From the NCBI GenBank assembly GCA_022712075.1, contig JALAHE010000102.1:1-14686 (forward strand): a stretch of DNA of 14,686 bases, given 5' to 3'. This stretch comes from Galactobacter sp. (GTDB lineage Bacteria; Actinomycetota; Actinomycetes; Actinomycetales; Micrococcaceae). This document shows positions 1-5,117 of this stretch, in pieces. The number at the start of each line of letters is the position of its first letter. The first letter of the stretch is position 1. A program made the translations under genes and the position numbers. Under the pieces are notes generated by a model. The model had not been told where the DNA came from. It saw only the letters and a program-made list of their open reading frames with translations, and did not search any database.

Positions 1-934
1 CCGCTGGCCAGGGCCCGAACAGCTCGGGCTTGCCAGCATCGCGCGGATCGGCCGGCTCGAAGCCGAGCTCGGCCTGGTAGCGGCGGCGGAACTCCTCGAT
101 CTCCTCGTGGGTGCGCCCAATGAAGTTCCACCACATGATGATCTGCTCCCCGAGCGGCACGCCGCCCAGGAGGATGACGCGCACGTCCTGTGGGCCGGCC
201 TCGAGCACGAGGGTGTCGGCGCCCGGAGGCGAATAGACGAGCTCGCGGTGGGCGGCGGCCGTCCCGTTGACGGTGACCGGGCCGTTCTCGGCGAGCGCAC
301 CCAGCTCGAAGTCCCGGCGCACCGGCACCTCGAGGCGCGTGCCGGCGCTCAGGAGGATCTCGGCGCCCAGGAGGTCCGGCGTGCGCGTGCGCACCGGGGA
401 GGAGGAGCCGAGGGCCTCGCCGATGAAGACGCGGGCCTCCCAGCCGGCGCCGCGCACGGCCTCCGGCTCGTAGTGGACAAAGTCGTGCTCCCCGAAGCGC
501 TCGGCGTCCGGCAGGGCGTACCAGAGCTGGACGCCGTGCAGCACCGTGGTGGCGTCCGTGCCGAGCTCCTGGTGGGTGATGCCGGCGCCGGCCAGCATGA
601 GGTTGAGCTGGCCGGGCAGCACGGCGGCGGCGTTGTCGGCCGAGTCCAGGTGGTTGATCTCGCCGCTGAAGAGCCACGAGACGGTGGCGAGCCCCGTGTG
701 GGGGTGGCGCGGGACGGACATGCCGCCCGTGACGGCGACGTCATCGGGCCCGTAGTGGTCAAGGAAGCACCACGCGCCGATGAGCGAGCGCTGGCGCTGC
801 GGAAGCGTGCGGTACACGGTCATGGCGCGGATGCCGCCGAGCGGGACGGCGCGCGGCTCGAGCACCTCCACCGCGGTGCAGGCTTGGCCGGCGTCCAGCG
901 TGTCCCACTCGGGACTGGCCTCAAGATTGCTCAC
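1..934 (-). CDS. Pirin family protein (3' end cut by window edge)
   Basis: The reading frame is open from a GTG at 934 to the left edge, giving about 311 codons without a stop; the C-terminus is missing. It reads as a bicupin pirin. The metal-binding residues of the family are present: the HPHTG motif (His77, His79) and the ITHQE motif (His121, Glu123), matching the His-x-His and His-x-Glu sites of characterised pirins. Family members are iron-binding proteins; some are quercetin dioxygenases and others are transcription cofactors, so the role here is open. The GTG start follows a GGAAGGAT Shine-Dalgarno-like stretch. The start lies inside the upstream AhpD-like gene (14-bp overlap), so translational coupling is likely. 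Pirin next to an AhpD-family gene is a common bacterial pairing, suggestive of redox stress handling. The family call is firm and the function is not. Confidence 0.93.
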   Translation of the reverse strand, partial: MSNLEASPEWDTLDAGQACTAVEVLEPRAVPLGGIRAMTVYRTLPQRQRSLIGAWCFLDHYGPDDVAVTGGMSVPRHPHTGLATVSWLFSGEINHLDSADNAAAVLPGQLNLMLAGAGITHQELGTDATTVLHGVQLWYALPDAERFGEHDFVHYEPEAVRGAGWEARVFIGEALGSSSPVRTRTPDLLGAEILLSAGTRLEVPVRRDFELGALAENGPVTVNGTAAAHRELVYSPPGADTLVLEAGPQDVRVILLGGVPLGEQIIMWWNFIGRTHEEIEEFRRRYQAELGFEPADPRDAGKPELFGPWPA

Positions 935-1403
935 GGAGGATCCTTCCGTCGGCGCCGCGCGGGCGCACCGGGTGTTCGCTCAAGATGGAGATGCGGTTGA
1001 AGAGGTTGATCGTGGCGGAGACCCATTCGGCCGCCACGTAGGCCTCTTCGCCGAGCTCGGCACGGGCGCCCGCCAGGTCCGCCGCGCTCTCCTCGCTCAC
1101 GGGGAGCCGCGTGGCGGCCTCGACGACCGCCAGGAGCGCGCGCTCGCGCTCCGAGTAGAGGGAGGATTCCCGCCAGGCCGGGAGCAGGTCAAGCTTCTGC
1201 TGGGGGACGCCGACGGAGCGGGCCTCGCGGGAGTGCAGATCGAGGCAGAAGGCGCAGCCGTTGAGCTGGCTTGCGCGGACCTTGATGAGCTCGACGTCCT
1301 CGCCGCTCAGGCCCTGTTCCCTTGCCTGCTCCGCGACCGCCGCCGAGTACTCCTGGGCGGCCTTCCAGGCCTGCGGCAACACCTTGTCCATGTACGGACG
1401 CAC
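921..1403 (-). CDS. AhpD-like carboxymuconolactone decarboxylase family protein
   Basis: A 160-residue protein of the CMD/AhpD fold. The motif NGCAFCLDLH supplies a CxxC pair (Cys50, Cys53) followed by His57, and Glu38 lies 12 residues before Cys50. This is the spacing I recall for the Glu-Cys-Cys-His set of Mycobacterium AhpD (E118, C130, C133, H137); the intermediate His is Phe52 here. Such proteins are usually thiol-dependent peroxidases or reductases in the cytosol, so a peroxidase is more likely than a decarboxylase. The chosen GTG start has AGGAG about five bases upstream; the ATG four codons later sits too far from that site. The stop codon overlaps the pirin start by 14 bp, which makes a two-gene operon. 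The physiological substrate cannot be read from the sequence. Confidence 0.92.
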   Translation of the reverse strand: MRPYMDKVLPQAWKAAQEYSAAVAEQAREQGLSGEDVELIKVRASQLNGCAFCLDLHSREARSVGVPQQKLDLLPAWRESSLYSERERALLAVVEAATRLPVSEESAADLAGARAELGEEAYVAAEWVSATINLFNRISILSEHPVRPRGADGRILREQS

Positions 1404-1624
1404 GGCTCTCCTGTTCGTCGCGGGGCGCGGGGCACGCCCCGCGTCTCCGGTCCAACCGCGTCCGGCGGGCTCTCATTCCCCCGCCGTCTCTCCCCGCGGC
1501 AAGCCTAACCGGCGGCGCTGGTGCCGCGCTGGGTACCCGGCCCCGCGCCGTCGTGCCGGATCCCGGCCGCCCCGGGTCCGGCCGCGCCCGCCTGGCGCTC
1601 CCCCCCGCCGTCGGGCATCTGGCC
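1404..1624 (-). promoter_or_regulatory. Leader/promoter region of the AhpD-pirin unit
   Basis: This gene-free stretch separates the ProP stop from the AhpD-like start. On the minus strand it holds a TAGGCT hexamer (1502-1507), of the actinobacterial TAnnnT -10 type, about 100 bp upstream of the GTG. No convincing -35 box was found. Close to the ribosome binding site is a GC-rich inverted repeat, GCGGGGC/GCCCCGC with a two-base centre (1427-1442). It could be an operator or a leader hairpin. The exact promoter remains uncertain. Confidence 0.3.
1556..1581 (-). terminator. Candidate hairpin downstream of proP
   Basis: A 10-bp perfect stem, CCGGACCCGG pairing with CCGGGTCCGG, with one bulged T and a five-base loop, lies about 45 bp beyond the ProP stop codon. 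No T-rich tract follows it on the minus strand, so an intrinsic terminator is only a possibility. Its place between two same-strand genes fits either termination or read-through control. Confidence 0.35.
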
Positions 1625-3154
1625 TCAGCGCTCCCGGAGCGCCGGGACCTCCTCGAAGAGCTCGGCGACGTCCAGGTCCGGGTTCTCCTCCTGCGTCGCG
1701 ACCAACTCGATCGCCTCCTCCTCGGAGGCCACCGAGGGCAGGGAACCCGGCAGCGGTCGGCGCGCGGATTCCTTGAGGAAGATCACGGCCACCACGCCGG
1801 CCACCGAGGTGCCCATGACCCAGAAGGCGGGGGCGAGCGAGGAGCCGGTGAGCGTCACGAGCGCCTGCATGATGAAGGGCGCGAAGCCGCCGAAGATCGC
1901 CACGGCGATGTTGTACGAGATGCCCATGCCGCCGTAGCGCGACGAGGTCGGGAAGAGCGCCGGCAGCGAGGAGGCGAGGTTTGCCACGTAGAAGGTCACG
2001 GGGAAGGCGAGGACAAACAGCCCGGCCAGGGTGGACCAGATCTCGCCGTGTGCCATGAGCAGGAACGCCGGGACGGCCAGGACGATCGCCGAGATCGAGC
2101 CGATGTAGAGCACGCGCTTGCGCCCGACCTTGTCGGAGAGCATGCCGGTGAGCGGGATGCACAGCGACATGATCACCAGCACCGGAAGCGTGAGCAGGTT
2201 GCCGTGCACCGGGTCGTAGTGCAGGGTCTCGGTCAGGTACGTCGGCATGTAGCTCGTCAGGGCGTAGCCCACGGTGTTGGCGGCGGAGACGAGCACGAAG
2301 GCCGTGAGCAGCTCGCGCCAGTAGGCGCGCACCAGGGCGAGAACGCCCTTCGGGGCGTCCGGGGAGGCCTTGGCCTCCTCGCCGGCCCGTGCAGCGGCCT
2401 CCTGGGCCTCCTTGAAGGCTGGGGTGTCCTCGATCCTGGAGCGGAACCAGAGGGCGATGACGCCAAGCGGCAGCGCCACGAGGAACGGGATGCGCCAGGC
2501 GAAGCCCTCCATGACGTCCTCGCTCAGCGTGAGCTGCAGGATCGAGACGAAGGCGGCGCCGATCGCGAAGCCGAAGTACGAGCCCATGTCCAGGAGCGAG
2601 GCGTAGAAACCGCGCCGGCGATCCGGCGCGTACTCGGTCACGAAGGTCGTGGCCCCCGCGTACTCGCCGCCCGTGGAGAAGCCCTGGATCAGCTTCAGCA
2701 GCACCAAGGCGATGGGTGCGGCGACGCCCCAGACCGAGTAGTCGGGCAGCACGCCGATGCCGAAGGTGGCCAGCGCCATCATGAGCAGCGTGAAGACGAG
2801 GATCCTCTGCCGGCCCAGGCGATCGCCGAGCTGGCCGAGGACCACGCCACCGAGCGGGCGCGCCACAAAGGTCACGGCAAAGACGCCGAGGCTGAAGAGC
2901 GTCTGGATCGCCGGGTCAACGGAGCTGGGCATGAAGAGCTTGCCGATGATGACGGCGAGATAGCCGTACACGCCGACGTCGTACCACTCCATGAGGTTGC
3001 CGACCACGGTGCCGCCGATGGCCTTCTTGAGCATGGAGGGGTCGACCACGTTGACGTGGTCAACGGTGAGCCGCCGGCGCGCGGGGCGCAGGCGCTGGAG
3101 GAAACGGACCCTGGCCGCGGCCGCGGCGGGGGAAAGGGGTGTCTTGTCGTCCAT
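1625..3154 (-). CDS. proP: ProP-type osmoprotectant/proton symporter (MFS, MHS family)
   Basis: A 509-residue twelve-helix MFS transporter that resembles E. coli ProP along its length. The N-terminal stretch LTVDHVNVVDPSMLKKAIGG matches the ProP segment TLRDVTIIDDGKLRKAI. GNLMEWYDVGVYGY (about 52-65), the loop motif GQLGDRLGRQR (107-117) and QGFSTGGEYAGA (157-168) are family hallmarks. The tail after KESARRPLPGS is acidic, as in ProP, where it leads into a coiled coil; no clear heptads are visible here. ProP imports proline, glycine betaine or related zwitterions with protons under osmotic stress. The ATG at 3154 lacks a strong Shine-Dalgarno sequence and gives an N-terminal extension of about 20 residues over E. 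coli ProP, so an internal start is possible. The exact substrate within the MHS family is inferred. Confidence 0.9.
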   Translation of the reverse strand: MDDKTPLSPAAAAARVRFLQRLRPARRRLTVDHVNVVDPSMLKKAIGGTVVGNLMEWYDVGVYGYLAVIIGKLFMPSSVDPAIQTLFSLGVFAVTFVARPLGGVVLGQLGDRLGRQRILVFTLLMMALATFGIGVLPDYSVWGVAAPIALVLLKLIQGFSTGGEYAGATTFVTEYAPDRRRGFYASLLDMGSYFGFAIGAAFVSILQLTLSEDVMEGFAWRIPFLVALPLGVIALWFRSRIEDTPAFKEAQEAAARAGEEAKASPDAPKGVLALVRAYWRELLTAFVLVSAANTVGYALTSYMPTYLTETLHYDPVHGNLLTLPVLVIMSLCIPLTGMLSDKVGRKRVLYIGSISAIVLAVPAFLLMAHGEIWSTLAGLFVLAFPVTFYVANLASSLPALFPTSSRYGGMGISYNIAVAIFGGFAPFIMQALVTLTGSSLAPAFWVMGTSVAGVVAVIFLKESARRPLPGSLPSVASEEEAIELVATQEENPDLDVAELFEEVPALRER

Positions 3155-3334
3155 GGTGGGGCCGCGCGAGCGGCGCTCCCTTCCGGATGTACCGCAGCGC
3201 TCCCCAGAGCGTCGTGCGGCCGCGATTCTCGCGTTCCGCCCTCATTTCCCCGCATCGAGCGGCACCCTCCGCGGGACGTTCTCGCGGTCGGGCTGGGCGG
3301 CGGGCGCCGGGGGCATCCGGGTCGGATGCACGCG

Positions 3335-3348
3335 CTACGGCGCCGTAG
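3335..3348. promoter_or_regulatory. 14-bp perfect palindrome at the predicted proP transcription start
   Basis: CTACGGCGCCGTAG is a perfect self-complementary sequence. It starts a few bases downstream of the expected +1 of the proP promoter, a place where a bound dimeric repressor would block transcription. The cognate regulator is unknown, and the match could be fortuitous in GC-rich DNA. Confidence 0.35.
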
Positions 3349-3358
3349 ACAGGTGTTG

Positions 3359-3387
3359 AGGTTAGTCCGCTTGGCCTGGAATGTCGA
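3359..3387 (-). promoter_or_regulatory. Predicted housekeeping-sigma promoter of proP
   Basis: On the minus strand, TCGACA (3387-3382, five of six matches to TTGACA) is followed after exactly 17 bp by TAACCT (3364-3359), a TAnnnT -10 box. Transcription would start near 3352 and give a leader of about 200 nt. This is the best-formed promoter in the window. Confidence 0.55.
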
Positions 3388-3424
3388 ATCCACACGCCGT
3401 CTGAAAACCATTCACCGCCCTACT

Positions 3425-3458
3425 CGACGCCGCCCACCGGGGCGAGCGGGCGGCGTCG
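3425..3458. repeat. 11-bp inverted repeat upstream of the proP promoter
   Basis: CGACGCCGCCC and its exact complement GGGCGGCGTCG flank a 12-base loop. It lies about 35 bp beyond the main hairpin of the Rpf-like gene and about 40 bp upstream of the proP -35 box. It could be a second termination hairpin or an operator for proP. No T-tract follows directly. Confidence 0.4.
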
Positions 3459-3492
3459 GGCAGCGCGGGCGCCCACCCTGGCGACGGAAACG

Positions 3493-3527
3493 CCAAGGGG
3501 CGCCGCGCGATGCGCGGCGCCCCTTGG
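3493..3527 (-). terminator. Strong hairpin terminator of the Rpf-like gene
   Basis: A perfect 16-bp stem (left arm CCAAGGGGCGCCGCGC) closes on a three-base loop about 50 bp after the Rpf-like stop codon. On the minus strand it is followed by CGTTTCC, a short T run typical of the weak tails of actinobacterial intrinsic terminators. Confidence 0.75.
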
Positions 3528-3577
3528 AGGAACGCTGTGGTCGGCCGCCAGCGGCGGCCTGACGCGACCTGCGTGGA

Positions 3578-4282
3578 TCAGCGGTGCAGGCCGGCCTTGC
3601 GGCCGCAGGAGCCCCAGGCGCCCGGACCCTGGCCCTTGAGCACCTTCTCGGCGATGGTGATCTGCTCGGCCTTGGTGGCCTTGTGCGCGTAGGAGGCGTA
3701 CTTGCCGCCGCCGAAGGAGCGCCACGTGCGGGGGTTGAACTGCAGGCCGCCGTAGTAGCCGTTGCCCGTGCTGATCTTCCAGTTGCCGCCGGACTCGCAC
3801 TTGGCGACGCGGTTCCACATCGCGGCGCGCGAGGAGGAGATCTTCGCGGCGGGCGAAGCCTTCGTCGAGACCGTGAACTGGTTGGTCAGGAAGGCGGTGC
3901 GGACCACCTTGGGGCTGCTCTTGATCGTGTACTTGACGACGGTCTTGGCGGTCCAGCGGCCGGAGGAGACCTTGGCGGAGGTGCCGAAGGTCTTGACCTT
4001 GCCGTACTTGGCGCCGGTGCGCTTGGCGCCGACCTTGATGCTGATGATCTTGGTGCCGCGGGCGGCGGTGACCTTGCCGGCCTTGATCGTGACCGTCTTG
4101 CCCTTGGCGACGGAGCGCTCGGCGACGGGGGTGATCGTGGGGGTGTACGAGGTCTTGAAGCTCTTGTTGGTCACCTTGACCGCGGCGGAGGCGGCGGGCG
4201 CGGTGGCCAGGCCTGCGACACCGACGGCGGCGATGGCCGCGGTGGCGGCACCGGCCTTGATGAGCTTGTACGAGTTCTGCAT
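3578..4282 (-). CDS. Secreted Rpf-like transglycosylase with an N-terminal basic domain
   Basis: A 234-residue exported protein. Residues 1-33 form a signal peptide (Lys near the N-terminus, Ala-rich core, cleavage after ASA). Residues 155-231 form an Rpf-type transglycosylase-like domain: CESGGNW carries the catalytic Glu163, GNGYYGGLQF follows, and Cys162 with Cys226 are placed to form the usual disulfide. Such domains cleave the glycan strands of peptidoglycan and can aid growth or resuscitation. Residues about 35-150 are rich in Lys, Thr, Ser and Val with a beta-strand-like pattern and match no domain I recognise; LysM, G5 and DUF348 signatures are absent. The ATG has GGAGA nine bases upstream. 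A strong terminator follows, so the gene is monocistronic, and a CRP-type site sits far upstream. The domain call is firm; a true Rpf activity is inferred. Confidence 0.93.
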   Translation of the reverse strand: MQNSYKLIKAGAATAAIAAVGVAGLATAPAASAAVKVTNKSFKTSYTPTITPVAERSVAKGKTVTIKAGKVTAARGTKIISIKVGAKRTGAKYGKVKTFGTSAKVSSGRWTAKTVVKYTIKSSPKVVRTAFLTNQFTVSTKASPAAKISSSRAAMWNRVAKCESGGNWKISTGNGYYGGLQFNPRTWRSFGGGKYASYAHKATKAEQITIAEKVLKGQGPGAWGSCGRKAGLHR

Positions 4283-4408
4283 TGGGGGCGTTCTCCGTTT
4301 CAGGTCTGCCGCGCCGGCAGCTTCACCGGCACGAACACCCCCTTTTGCACCGCGTTCGCAGGACTCTCTTCGGGAGATTCCGGCGGCGTCGGGGGACGAA
4401 CTCCGAGA

Positions 4409-4414
4409 ACGTTA
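4409..4414 (-). promoter_or_regulatory. Possible -10 box of the Rpf-like gene
   Basis: The minus strand reads TAACGT, which fits TAnnnT. No good -35 box lies 16-18 bp upstream, as expected if an activator is needed. The predicted start near 4402 would give a leader of about 120 nt and place the CRP-type site about 107 bp upstream of +1. The call is weak. Confidence 0.25.
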
Positions 4415-4420
4415 CCCCAC

Positions 4421-4451
4421 CCGTGATCAATCCGTGATCTAAAAATCACGG
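4421..4451. repeat. Triple CCGTGAT heptamer (two direct, one inverted)
   Basis: CCGTGAT occurs at 4421-4427 and 4432-4438, and its complement ATCACGG at 4445-4451. The second and third copies form a hairpin around CTAAAA. Clustered heptamers in a promoter region suggest an operator for a cooperative regulator. None of the consensus sites I know matches all three. Confidence 0.45.
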
Positions 4452-4501
4452 GCTGAGCACACCTTCCGCACAGTTTTCCTTGCGAGCACTGGGATACGCG
4501 T

Positions 4502-4517
4502 TGTGATGGAACTCACA
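4502..4517. promoter_or_regulatory. Perfect CRP/GlxR-type binding site
   Basis: TGTGATGGAACTCACA fits TGTGA-N6-TCACA at all ten defined positions. CRP in Mycobacterium and GlxR in Corynebacterium recognise this motif and are known to control rpf genes, so its place upstream of an Rpf-like gene is meaningful. It lies 220 bp before the ATG. The distance to +1 is unknown because the promoter is not certain. Confidence 0.65.
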
Positions 4518-4574
4518 GAAACACCTGGCGTGTCACGTCTAGATCTCGACCCCCAAGAAGAGTATTAAGACGCA

Positions 4575-4614
4575 CCGAGGGGGTGGCTCCGCGGACGCGG
4601 AACCACCCCCTCGG
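4575..4614 (-). terminator. Terminator of the small lipoprotein gene
   Basis: A 12-bp stem (CCGAGGGGGTGG with CCACCCCCTCGG) continues, after one C/A mismatch, into a six-bp inner stem TCCGCG/CGCGGA. On the minus strand it is followed by the T-rich TGCGTCTTAATACT. It starts about 12 bp after the lipoprotein stop codon. Confidence 0.8.
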
Positions 4615-4625
4615 GGACGGGCGGA

Positions 4626-5048
4626 TCAGATGCCGGAGCAGGCGGACTGAATCTTGTTCGACGCCTCGGTCACGGCCGTCGCATCGATGTTCTTCATTTC
4701 CTCCATGACCGCCGAGTCCGTCGGGTCGGCCTTGAGCTTCTCCGTGAGGGCCAGGGTCTTGGTCGTCGCCTCACCCATCGTCACGAAGGCCTTTCCAACC
4801 TCAGACGTGGACTTCTTGCCGACCTCGACCATCTTGTCGAAGACCTGCTTCGCCTTGCTGGTATCGCCGGTCAAGGAATTGATGGAGCTCAAGTCATCAA
4901 TGCCCAGGGACTGCACCTGAGCCTTGAATTCCTTGCACGTGCCCTTGTCGTCGGCCAGGTTGTTGCCGCCGCCACAGGCGGTCAGCGTGGCTGCAAGGGC
5001 GAGGGTGGCGACGCCACCGGCAATCTTGGACAGGGTGTTCTTCTTCAA
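4626..5048 (-). CDS. Small secreted lipoprotein of unknown function
   Basis: A 140-residue protein with a type II signal peptide: MKKN, a hydrophobic core, and the lipobox LTAC with Cys25 as the lipidated residue. The mature part is mostly helical, Lys- and Thr-rich, with two further cysteines (Cys38, Cys137) that could form a disulfide between its ends. No family is recognised. The start is TTG; no ATG or GTG lies in frame just upstream, and GGGGGA stands six bases before it. The gene follows phoA by 69 bp on the same strand with no terminator between, but has its own -10-like box and a strong terminator. Its GC content is visibly lower than that of its neighbours. The lipoprotein call is firm and the function unknown. 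Confidence 0.85.
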   Translation of the reverse strand: MKKNTLSKIAGGVATLALAATLTACGGGNNLADDKGTCKEFKAQVQSLGIDDLSSINSLTGDTSKAKQVFDKMVEVGKKSTSEVGKAFVTMGEATTKTLALTEKLKADPTDSAVMEEMKNIDATAVTEASNKIQSACSGI

Positions 5049-5091
5049 GGGAGGTCCCCCACTTTCCTGATGTCGAAGAGATGACGGCGTT

Positions 5092-5097
5092 AGCCTA
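5092..5097 (-). promoter_or_regulatory. Possible -10 box of the lipoprotein gene
   Basis: The minus strand reads TAGGCT in the context GCGTAGGCTAACG, a typical actinobacterial -10. Transcription would start near 5085, giving a leader of about 37 nt. No clear -35 was found; it would fall in the end of phoA. Confidence 0.35.
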
Positions 5098-5117
5098 CGC
5101 GAGACATGCGTCGATGC

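Larger units (their letters stand above)
3155..3577. other. 423-bp gene-free spacer between the Rpf-like gene and proP
   Basis: No coding sequence with credible start, codon use or family resemblance was found on either strand. The spacer holds, in minus-strand order, the terminator hairpin of the Rpf-like gene (3493-3527), a second inverted repeat (3425-3458), a proP promoter (3359-3387), a 14-bp palindrome around the predicted transcription start (3335-3348), and about 180 bp of untranslated leader before the proP ATG. No known leader motif was recognised in that leader. Confidence 0.7.
4283..4625. other. 343-bp regulatory spacer upstream of the Rpf-like gene
   Basis: No gene is visible here. 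From high to low coordinates it holds the lipoprotein terminator (4575-4614), a perfect CRP/GlxR-type site (4502-4517), three CCGTGAT heptamers (4421-4451), a possible -10 box TAACGT on the minus strand (4414-4409), and a leader of about 120 nt. That leader can fold CTGCCG/CGGCAG (4306-4320). It contains GGTGAA followed by this hairpin, which faintly recalls the c-di-AMP riboswitch found before many actinobacterial rpf genes, but the other conserved blocks are absent. Confidence 0.6.

Noticed and set aside
1322..3562. A 746-codon open frame on the plus strand
   Set aside because: It lies opposite proP, is extremely rich in Arg, Gly, His and Asp with no domain pattern, and is the usual antisense shadow of a GC-rich gene.
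4283..4440. A canonical c-di-AMP (ydaO) riboswitch before the Rpf-like gene
   Set aside because: Only GGTGAA plus a hairpin can be matched; the other conserved blocks are missing, so it is listed only as a low-interest finding.
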